From Bacteroidales bacterium (GTDB taxonomy: Bacteria > Bacteroidota > Bacteroidia > Bacteroidales > F082): a stretch of 64,000 bases of DNA. Numbering within the stretch: position 1 is the stretch's first letter; the number at the start of each line of letters is the position of its first letter. Both the position numbers and the translations under genes were made by a program. Of this stretch, positions 53,856-60,006 are shown piece after piece. The stretch is taken from contig JAKSMV010000014.1 in NCBI GenBank assembly GCA_024400425.1, positions 1 through 64,000 on the forward strand, in the 5' to 3' direction. The notes below the pieces were generated by a model. That model was not told the DNA's origin and did not search any database. It saw nothing but the letters and a program-made list of their open reading frames with translations.

Positions 53856-53872
53856 TCGAAAATGAAAAAAAC

Positions 53873-53906
53873 AAAAATGGACTGGCCAGTTGGTCAGTCC
53901 ATTTTG
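53873..53906. terminator. Bidirectional terminator between convergent genes
   Basis: AAAATGGACTG (53874-53884) pairs with CAGTCCATTTT (53895-53905), extended inward by GCC/GGT around AGTT, with A and T runs outside. Confidence 0.85.
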
Positions 53907-53928
53907 TTTTCATAGGTAACAACTAAGG

Positions 53929-55125
53929 TTACTTCACTACAACTCTCAGCATTTCGCTTGAGCCGTTGCCGAAGACCTTTACCATATAGACGCCAGCCTG
54001 CAAAGCCTTGACATCAATCTGGGCATTGCTGCTTTCCATCACCTTCTGGCCAGCGATGTTGTAGATTTCAGCCTTTTCGAAGCCTTCGCCGTCAACACTA
54101 ATCATGTCGGTGACTGGGTTCGGGTAGAGGTTGAAAACATTGTTTTCCGTCATTTCATTGGTTGAAAGAACGATATCGGCATAATCCACGGTCACTTCCG
54201 AAGCTTCAAAATTCTTGCTCTTTTCGTTGTAAGCGTAAGGCATGATGATTTCGGTAGAGAAACCGCTCATCCACTCACCGTTAATCAACAGATAAGCAAT
54301 GCCTTGTTTAGCATTTCCATTGTTATCGTAGGCATATTCTGTCTTTGCCATCTCACCCCAATCGCCCATCCAAACATCATAAACAATCGAAGTATAGACC
54401 AGTCCATTATTATTATAATTATAAGTCATTCTCATGGCATTGGCCCAACTGTTATCTTCCCATTCCTGAGCAATCTCGGTGGCAACATTGAAATCATCAT
54501 TATACGAAACAAGGACTCGAGCCTCGTTCTGCCAAGCGCCCTGCTGCATGTATTGTTCCACAATTTCATAGCCATCCATCGAATAGGTGATAGTGACCAA
54601 GTTGTCGGCATTCCAAACACCACTCCAACCACTATAGAGGATGCGGGTTTCATTATTTGAATAGGTATAATTCTCTTTTTCATCATTCACCCAAGCGCCA
54701 TTTTCCCATTCCTGGGTAATGAGTTCGTCAGGAGTGCCGTCATCATTATAGGTGCAGTTTTGAATCGATTCGTTCACCCAAGCACCGTTTTCCCATTCCT
54801 GTGTCAGTATCGTCGAAGGATTTCCCATCCAGTCGTATTCGTAAGTCACCAGCTCATAATTCACCCAATTGCCATTGACTCTTTCCTGTGTGAGTTCTTC
54901 AAGGAGGAAGTATTCGTATTCATCGTAAGAATAAGTCACCTGATAATTTCCTTCAGCATCGGCGTAGTTGGCCGAAACCGGTTCATACAGGCTTTCATCA
55001 GACTTTTGGAAACGCTGTTGTGCGAATGCCTTGGCCTTAGCCATTCTATCACTACGTTGGGCAAAAACATTGCCACTGCCGAAAACCATCATTGCGACGG
55101 CGAGAGTAAAGATCAATTTCTTCAT
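53929..55125 (-). CDS. T9SS-secreted protein with WENGAWVN-type repeats
   Basis: 398 residues. Signal peptide cut before Gln (NVFA/QRSD). The body consists of short Trp/Tyr/Asn-rich beta repeats (LTQERVNGNWVN, LTQEWENGAWVNE, ITQEWENGAWVND, IAQEWEDNSWAN), similar to Tyr-Asp-type repeat proteins of Bacteroidetes. It ends in a T9SS sorting domain (LYPNPVTDMISVDGEGFEKA ... GVYMVKVFGNG). It is a surface or secreted protein of unknown function, perhaps an adhesive repeat. Promoter TATTTTTG at 55163-55170. Confidence 0.8.
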   Translation of the reverse strand: MKKLIFTLAVAMMVFGSGNVFAQRSDRMAKAKAFAQQRFQKSDESLYEPVSANYADAEGNYQVTYSYDEYEYFLLEELTQERVNGNWVNYELVTYEYDWMGNPSTILTQEWENGAWVNESIQNCTYNDDGTPDELITQEWENGAWVNDEKENYTYSNNETRILYSGWSGVWNADNLVTITYSMDGYEIVEQYMQQGAWQNEARVLVSYNDDFNVATEIAQEWEDNSWANAMRMTYNYNNNGLVYTSIVYDVWMGDWGEMAKTEYAYDNNGNAKQGIAYLLINGEWMSGFSTEIIMPYAYNEKSKNFEASEVTVDYADIVLSTNEMTENNVFNLYPNPVTDMISVDGEGFEKAEIYNIAGQKVMESSNAQIDVKALQAGVYMVKVFGNGSSEMLRVVVK

Positions 55126-55162
55126 AATTAATACTTGATAAGGTTAAACATAAAATCGGTTG

Positions 55163-55170
55163 CAAAAATA
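55163..55170 (-). promoter_or_regulatory. -7 promoter element TATTTTTG
   Basis: TAnnTTTG match 37 nt upstream of the repeat-protein ATG (55125). Confidence 0.6.
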
Positions 55171-55182
55171 CAAAGTTTCCGA

Positions 55183-56352
55183 TTAATTAGTGGCTTTTTT
55201 CGTTCGTATAAGAACCTTGTTTTCGCCTTTCAAAGTTGTGGCGAAGACGAAAAACTCATCACCATCGGCAAGCTTCAGGGTCTTGCGCAACTCAGCGACC
55301 GAAAGGGGAAAATTGCGCGTTGCGAGACTGGCTTTTTCGACATCCGAGAGCAACGTCTGCTTCACTTTCTTGCTGTAAGGCGCCCACGATTCCACCTCGA
55401 AAACGCGCCCGGGAAAATCCGACACGAAATCGCAAGAAGTGTATAGATTGCTGTTTTTGTGCAATTTAGAAACACAAAATCGTTGACAAAGCAATTTGAA
55501 ACATCCTGCTTTCATCAAGGCTGAATTAGGCTCGTAAAGATAGTTTGAAACGCCATCGGCAAGCGTCAACTGGCTTTCGGTCTCTTCCTCCATCGTGTAG
55601 CTGACCACCGGCTGACCCGTTGAGAGGTTCACACAAGTGACTCGGATAGGACCCGAAAAACCATTTTCAAGAATGACGACCAGCTCCTTGCATTCGTTTG
55701 CCACGGCAACGACATGAACCTCTTTCACGCAGCGCAATTCGCCCAAAGCCTTGCTGATATCCAACATGGGCGACAACTTAATCATCACACGACGCGCCTT
55801 TTGCAGCAAGACATCTTGCAGTTCAACAACATTAGGCGTGCAATCGGCTATCGAAACGGTTTTTCGTCCATATTGGTCGCGGCGGGCAGGGTCGAGAAAG
55901 ATGCCATCCACTGATTCACAACGATTCAAAAACTCTTCTGCGGTCTCATTATTGACTCTGATTTCATCCTTCAAGACCGCAAAATTATGCTTCGCCAAAT
56001 CGCAAAGTTCTGGCTTCATTTCAACATAGTCTGAACTTTTGAAATGCTGGGAGATAAAATGACAATCCACGCCCAAACCTCCAGTAAGGTCGACAAAAGT
56101 ATTGCCTTCCAACAAGTTGGATTTATATTCAGCGGTCATCTCCGAAGAACACTGCTCAACGGAAAGATGAACCGGAAAGAGCAAGTCGTCGTTTTCGCTC
56201 CACGATGGCACCTTCTTTTTCAGAAGCTGGCGTGCTGCGATTTGGCGCAATGCCAAATCAAAATCGACGCCAACGGGAGCTTTCTTCAAGGCTAAACCAT
56301 TGACATCGGAAGCGATATGCGAAGTTATGAACTGTCGTGTTTCGGAATTCAT
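55183..56352 (-). CDS. Class I SAM methyltransferase, PG1098/THUMP-like
   Basis: The start is set at 56352 (MNSETRQFITSHIAS), giving 389 residues; the longer frame to 56460 would run through a terminator and into the next gene. SAM-binding motif FVDLTGGLGVDCHFISQHF, then GIFLDPARRDQYGRKTVSI (motif IV with Asp-Pro-Ala-Arg) and VMIKLSPMLDISKAL; the C-terminus matches the THUMP-like end seen in Porphyromonas PG1098-type proteins. Probably an RNA methyltransferase, target unknown. Its promoter (56357-56364) lies 4 nt before the ATG, implying a leaderless message. Confidence 0.85.
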   Translation of the reverse strand: MNSETRQFITSHIASDVNGLALKKAPVGVDFDLALRQIAARQLLKKKVPSWSENDDLLFPVHLSVEQCSSEMTAEYKSNLLEGNTFVDLTGGLGVDCHFISQHFKSSDYVEMKPELCDLAKHNFAVLKDEIRVNNETAEEFLNRCESVDGIFLDPARRDQYGRKTVSIADCTPNVVELQDVLLQKARRVMIKLSPMLDISKALGELRCVKEVHVVAVANECKELVVILENGFSGPIRVTCVNLSTGQPVVSYTMEEETESQLTLADGVSNYLYEPNSALMKAGCFKLLCQRFCVSKLHKNSNLYTSCDFVSDFPGRVFEVESWAPYSKKVKQTLLSDVEKASLATRNFPLSVAELRKTLKLADGDEFFVFATTLKGENKVLIRTKKATN

Positions 56353-56356
56353 GTCA

Positions 56357-56364
56357 CAAAAATA
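56357..56364 (-). promoter_or_regulatory. -7 promoter element TATTTTTG, leaderless geometry, abutting a terminator
   Basis: It begins right after the T-run of the rluB terminator (56366-56391) and ends 4 nt before ATG 56352. It fixes the methyltransferase start. Confidence 0.7.
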
Positions 56365-56365
56365 A

Positions 56366-56391
56366 AAAAAGCCATCGTTGGATGGCTTTTT
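56366..56391 (-). terminator. Rho-independent terminator of rluB
   Basis: AAAAAGCCATC (56366-56376) pairs with GATGGCTTTTT (56381-56391) around GTTG. On the minus strand the T-run continues directly into the next promoter. Confidence 0.9.
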
Positions 56392-56411
56392 CGTTATCAA
56401 AAAATCGTGAA

Positions 56412-57860
56412 TTAGATCTTTTTCAGCATAGCGACCTCTTGGTCGGTGAGGAAACGCCACTCGCCACGAGGAAGTTTGTACTTGTCGAGACCAGCAAACA
56501 TCACGCGGTCGAGCTTTTCGACTTCGTAACCGAGATGTTCGAAGATACGACGGACGATGCGGTTACGGCCCGAATGCAGTTCGATACCGATTTCCTTCTT
56601 CGTTTCGTCGCCTTCAACGTAAGCGATTGAATCGGCAGCGATGAAACCATCGTCCAATTCGATGCCTTCGGCAATACGAAGCATATCGTTCTTAGTCAAA
56701 GGCTTATCCAATGAAACTTGGTAAAGTTTTGCGATTTCGCTGCTTGGGTGAGTCAATTTCTTGGTCAGTTCGCCATCGTTGGTGAAAAGCAGCAAACCTG
56801 TGGTCAACTTGTCGAGGCGACCGACGGGAAAAATGCGTTCTTCACAGACACCTTGCACCAGTTCCATCACAGTATCACGTTCAAATGGGTCATCGGAAGT
56901 GGTAATATAGCCTTTAGGCTTGTTAAGAAGCACATAACGAAGCTTTTCGCGGTTCAGGGTTTGACCACCATAAACCACCTTGTCTTCAGTCTTCACCTTG
57001 AAGCCCATAGTTGTGATTACTTCGCCATTCACGGTCACGCAGCCAGCCTTAATCAGGTCGTCGGCCTCACGGCGCGAGCAGATGCCACAGTCAGCCAAAT
57101 ATTTATTCAAGCGAATTTCGCCCGTTGCCTTTGGACGGTCATACATTGGATCCTTTTCTCTGACATAACCCTTGCGGCCACGACGTGGAGCCTCTTCTTC
57201 ATTGTCATCGAAACGACGACGTGGGCGGTCTTCAAAACGGCGTTCTCCGCGTGGTTTATCATCATCAAAACGACGACGTGGACGATCTTCAAAGCGATGC
57301 TCACGTGGCTTGTCGTCATCAAAACGACGACGTGGACGGTCTTCGAAACGACGTTCGCCTCTTGGCTTGTCGTCATCAAAACGACGACGTGGACGGTCTT
57401 CGAAACGACGTTCACGTGGCTTGTCGTCATCATCAAAACGACGGCGTGGGCGGTCTTCGAAACGGCGTTCACCTCTTGGCTTGTCTTCGTCATCAAAGCG
57501 ACGACGTGGACGGTCTTCGAAACGGCGTTCTCCGCGTGGTTTATCATCGTCAAAACGACGACGTGGACGATCTTCGAAACGACGTTCACCTCTTGGCTTG
57601 TCTTCGTCATCAAAACGACGACGTGGACGGTCTTCGAAACGACGTTCACGTGGCTTGTCATCGTCATCAAAGCGACGGCGAGGTCTGTCATCAAAACGGC
57701 GTTCACCTCTCGGCTTATCGCCAAACTTTCTTCTTTCTCTTCCTTCTTCGTCACCCTCACGGTGATGAAATGCGAAGGTCTTGTTTTGCTGGAACTCTTC
57801 GTGATGTTCAACAGCCTTTCTGGAGCGCGGACGCTTGCCAGATCTTTCGTTTTCTGTCAT
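56412..57860 (-). CDS. rluB: RluB-type 23S rRNA pseudouridine synthase with long Arg/Asp repeat extension
   Basis: 482 residues, about twice the catalytic size. Residues about 49-226 are nine near-identical 18-20-residue units (ERRFEDRPRRRFDDDKPRG), a charged, probably disordered RNA-binding tail. The enzyme follows: an S4 domain (IRLNKYLADCGICSRREADD) and the RluB/RsuA catalytic core with GRLDKLTTGLLLFTNDGEL (catalytic Asp) and LHSGRNRIVRRIFEHLGYEV. It modifies large-subunit rRNA. Arg-rich extensions are common on Bacteroidetes RluB, but the repeat number here is high. Promoter at 57895-57902. Confidence 0.93.
   Translation of the reverse strand: MTENERSGKRPRSRKAVEHHEEFQQNKTFAFHHREGDEEGRERRKFGDKPRGERRFDDRPRRRFDDDDKPRERRFEDRPRRRFDDEDKPRGERRFEDRPRRRFDDDKPRGERRFEDRPRRRFDDEDKPRGERRFEDRPRRRFDDDDKPRERRFEDRPRRRFDDDKPRGERRFEDRPRRRFDDDKPREHRFEDRPRRRFDDDKPRGERRFEDRPRRRFDDNEEEAPRRGRKGYVREKDPMYDRPKATGEIRLNKYLADCGICSRREADDLIKAGCVTVNGEVITTMGFKVKTEDKVVYGGQTLNREKLRYVLLNKPKGYITTSDDPFERDTVMELVQGVCEERIFPVGRLDKLTTGLLLFTNDGELTKKLTHPSSEIAKLYQVSLDKPLTKNDMLRIAEGIELDDGFIAADSIAYVEGDETKKEIGIELHSGRNRIVRRIFEHLGYEVEKLDRVMFAGLDKYKLPRGEWRFLTDQEVAMLKKI
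57185..57716 (-). repeat. Minisatellite of 54-60 bp units inside rluB
   Basis: Nine tandem units, each encoding RRFEDRPRRRFDD plus a variable DDDKPRG linker. Unit length varies by whole codons (54, 57 or 60 bp), so copy changes keep the frame. Other frames are also open across it, which creates long spurious ORFs. Confidence 0.9.
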
Positions 57861-57894
57861 TTAATTAATTATTTGTGTGAAAATTTTCGGGCGG

Positions 57895-57902
57895 CAAAAG
57901 TA
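57895..57902 (-). promoter_or_regulatory. -7 promoter element TACTTTTG of rluB
   Basis: TAnnTTTG match 34 nt upstream of the rluB ATG (57860). Confidence 0.6.
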
Positions 57903-57990
57903 GTAAAAATATGGGAATTTGAAGGATTAATCCTATTGTTTTTGATATTAATCTCATTTTTAGCGTTTTAATGATGGGCATGAAACAATA

Positions 57991-58015
57991 GTAGAGACGC
58001 GCCGCGCGTCTCTAC
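57991..58015. repeat. GTAGAGACGC palindrome, copy 7
   Basis: Arms GTAGAGACGCG and CGCGTCTCTAC, 11 bp each, around CCG. Intergenic, 26 bp from the remnant at 58041. Confidence 0.85.
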
Positions 58016-58040
58016 AGACCGTTGATGCGCCCTAAATCTG

Positions 58041-58099
58041 TCACAATGTGATGTTGTAACCAAATTTGAGGCAAGGTATGAATCGCGACAAGTTTCCAT
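58041..58099 (-). pseudogene. Fragment of a beta-barrel gene (C-terminal 18 codons and stop)
   Basis: 59 bp matching 59464-59522 at 58 positions. On the minus strand it encodes the same C-terminus (GNLSRFIPCLKFGYNITL) and stop as the intact gene at 59464, but similarity ends sharply at 58099. No upstream coding sequence remains. It is a remnant of a duplicated gene, with the XRE gene now occupying the adjacent DNA. Confidence 0.85.
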
Positions 58100-58129
58100 T
58101 TGAAAGATTGGCTATTAGGAAATTGTGTA

Positions 58130-58348
58130 TTATCTCTTCTCCCGCCATTCCGAATAACATTTAAAGAAATCATAATCCAGAATGTCGCTGATTTTCAGAA
58201 GCAAATCCGTATAAATCCATTTGCGAGAGAAAATTTTGTAAACATACTGCCGAGAATAATTCAATTGCTCAGCCAACCAAGTTATGCTGCGTCCTTGCCG
58301 AGCCAATTCTGCCTTGATAAGTTTCCCGATATGAAGTTCTTCTTGCAT
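58130..58348 (-). CDS. Small XRE-type helix-turn-helix regulator
   Basis: 72 residues, essentially one HTH domain: IGKLIKAELARQGRSITWLA, then EQLNYSRQYVYKIFSRKW, then LLLKISDILDYDFF. It probably binds DNA as a dimer, perhaps its own promoter. It is unusually orphaned, with no toxin, phage or restriction gene beside it. The strong -7 element at 58606-58613 implies a leader of about 250 nt that can fold into alternative stems covering the start codon region. AT-rich codons set it apart from rluB. Confidence 0.75.
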   Translation of the reverse strand: MQEELHIGKLIKAELARQGRSITWLAEQLNYSRQYVYKIFSRKWIYTDLLLKISDILDYDFFKCYSEWREKR

Positions 58349-58605
58349 GGCGTTTGCTTATTGGGGAGCCTTGCTCAATAGGCAAACAAAACGGGCGGAA
58401 CCATTTTTGCTTACCCGTCTTGAAGGCATCGGCAAACGCCCTGATGATGATAAGCAAATCAGCTCACGCCCTAGACGTGAGCCTTTCGCTTGCTTATTCT
58501 TTTCATCAAATTTTGCCGATTTTTCAAGACAAAGAATAAGAGCGTAAAGCTCGGTATGATTATGTTAATAGTCTATATACTTTTTCTTCTGTTTTAGTTT
58601 GGGGG
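58349..58605 (-). promoter_or_regulatory. Long structured leader of the XRE gene
   Basis: Complementary segments seen directly: 58349-58357 with 58432-58440 (9 bp, adjacent to the start codon), the competing pair 58352-58363 with 58376-58387 (12 bp, one non-Watson-Crick), and a nested hairpin 58449-58457 with 58490-58498 enclosing 58462-58468 with 58476-58482. The first two are mutually exclusive. No protein-like ORF fills the region. Confidence 0.5.
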
Positions 58606-58613
58606 CAAAGATA
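58606..58613 (-). promoter_or_regulatory. -7 promoter element TATCTTTG
   Basis: TAnnTTTG match pointing at the structured leader and the XRE gene. Confidence 0.55.
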
Positions 58614-58680
58614 GGGATATTTCAGAAATGATAGCAGAATTCTTTTATTTTTCCCTATTAGCTAAATAAAGGACAGCCTT

Positions 58681-58733
58681 AATTGAACTGAACCCCGAAA
58701 GTTTCTTTCCGACTTTCGGGGTTCAGTTCAATT
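58681..58733. terminator. Strong terminator with a 22-bp perfect stem
   Basis: 58681-58702 is the exact inverse complement of 58712-58733, with a 9-nt loop; the stem includes AACCCCGAAAGT. Lies downstream of the minus-strand gene ending at 58778. Confidence 0.85.
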
Positions 58734-58777
58734 TTCATTCACCCACTTTAAGAAGATGATGTACTCTATATGAACTA

Positions 58778-59164
58778 CTATCGATTACATGGCCAATATG
58801 TTTCATTCTGAAATGTCAGGGATGCAATGTTTTGACCATCAGATTTATACTGAAACTTACATCTTAGTTTTGAATCCCCAACGAATAAAACAACGACAGA
58901 GTTATCGGTATCAATAGTATATGTTCCTGAATATACTTCCACGCTATTTTGATACAATTCAAAACTACCACTTCGATACAGAATCAATTGATCTTTCCCA
59001 TGACAAAGATTTTGAGTTGTTCTAAAAACAAGATTCATTTTTACATCACTAACAACCACTTCTTCGGTAGAATTAGGGAGATTTCGTGTCAATCGGTTGT
59101 CTGCTGCATTTGCACTAATAGCAACACTAATTACCGCAATAAGAGTAAATAAAACTTTTTTCAT
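58778..59164 (-). CDS. Small exported protein, unknown
   Basis: 128 residues with a clear signal peptide (MKKVLFTLIAVISVAISANA/ADN). The mature part is a small beta-rich domain with two central strand pairs (LILYRSGSFELYQNSVEVYS; NSVVVLFVGDSKLRCKFQYK) and three Cys. It is probably periplasmic. No lipobox and no T9SS domain; family not recognised. Promoter TACTTTTG at 59225-59232 and the strong terminator at 58681 make it a single-gene unit. AT-rich codon use. Confidence 0.7.
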   Translation of the reverse strand: MKKVLFTLIAVISVAISANAADNRLTRNLPNSTEEVVVSDVKMNLVFRTTQNLCHGKDQLILYRSGSFELYQNSVEVYSGTYTIDTDNSVVVLFVGDSKLRCKFQYKSDGQNIASLTFQNETYWPCNR

Positions 59165-59224
59165 TTTTCTTTTGCCCAGTTATATCCCATCGGGCGCATC
59201 GGTTTTAAAGATTATTTTACGAGG

Positions 59225-59232
59225 CAAAAGTA
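59225..59232 (-). promoter_or_regulatory. -7 promoter element TACTTTTG
   Basis: TAnnTTTG match 60 nt upstream of the small exported protein gene (ATG 59164). Confidence 0.6.
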
Positions 59233-59396
59233 AGTACTATCATCCTATCTCATTCATTTTTAGCGTCAACCAGTTGGAGTGATATATAATCCTTTTTAGT
59301 TGTCGGAAATGTAAACAAATAGGTTACAAAGCATTTGATTTGACAAACCTTTATCTTTTAATTTTAAACCAAAATGGTGCTAATTCAGAAAATGTA

Positions 59397-59404
59397 TATC
59401 TTTG
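59397..59404 (+). promoter_or_regulatory. Forward -7 element TATCTTTG facing a barrel gene
   Basis: TAnnTTTG match on the plus strand, followed by AAAGGAG and an ATG at 59427 opening a 57-codon frame that runs antisense through the end of the barrel gene at 59464. It could produce an antisense transcript or be the remains of a lost gene. Otherwise the 59165-59463 interval holds no gene. Confidence 0.35.
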
Positions 59405-59463
59405 TGGTACAAATAGAAAGGAGAATGCCATCTTTAAGATTCCGCCAAAGCATTCCATTTTTA

Positions 59464-59991
59464 TCACAATGTGATGTTGTAACCAAATTTGAGGCAAGGT
59501 ATGAATCTCGACAAGTTTCCATAATTGGATGGCGCAAATTCATAAAAAATCAAATTAATGCCAAAATCCCATTTTTTGTAATTCAAGCCAGGATATAGTG
59601 AACCATAAAAATTACCCACTTTAAATAGTTTCAGTTCTCTGTTGTCGTGAAATCCAGTAAGTAATCCAAAGATATAACCAATGCGGAGATCAACAAAAAA
59701 TCTCAACTCACTGTTTGTCAAATAAAAACGATTATTTACTGTGAATGGCATGATCTCGCAATATTCTATGTCATAAACAGAACCACTATAATCAAAAGAA
59801 TAACCTATCCCAGCTCCTATTGAATAATTTGGGAAGACTTGGTAACCAAAATTGATATATGCTGCATAATTCCTAATCGCTTCAATTTCAGGACGAAGAT
59901 AAAATTTAGATTCTACCATCCTATCAGATTCTTCCTGACATAAAGCATTTATTGACAAGAAGACAGACAATAAGAAAAAGAGTTTTTTCAT
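59464..59991 (-). CDS. Outer-membrane beta-barrel protein
   Basis: The start is set at 59991 (MKKLFFLLSVFLSINALC), giving 175 residues; signal peptide cut before Gln (ALC/QEES). Barrel pattern: YAAYINFGYQVFPNYSIGAG, IGYSFDYSGSVYDIEYC, FFVDLRIGYIFGLLTG, YPGLNYKKWDFGINLIFY, ending FGYNITL. It begins 15 nt after the stop of the PNGase F-like gene on the same strand, so the two are likely co-transcribed. The last 18 codons are duplicated at 58041-58099. Function unknown. Confidence 0.75.
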   Translation of the reverse strand: MKKLFFLLSVFLSINALCQEESDRMVESKFYLRPEIEAIRNYAAYINFGYQVFPNYSIGAGIGYSFDYSGSVYDIEYCEIMPFTVNNRFYLTNSELRFFVDLRIGYIFGLLTGFHDNRELKLFKVGNFYGSLYPGLNYKKWDFGINLIFYEFAPSNYGNLSRFIPCLKFGYNITL

Positions 59992-60006
59992 CACAAGCAA
60001 TTTAAC

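Noticed and set aside
57185..57716. CRISPR array
   Set aside because: Units are directly abutting, codon-based and without unique spacers; they encode part of RluB.
57172..57765. Long plus-strand and alternate-frame ORFs in the rluB repeat
   Set aside because: Tandem repeats keep all frames open; only the frame continuing into the S4 and catalytic domains is real.
58349..58560. Integron attC site or invertible promoter
   Set aside because: Stems lack the attC core GTTRRRY pattern, and the inverted repeats do not flank a promoter; no recombinase nearby.
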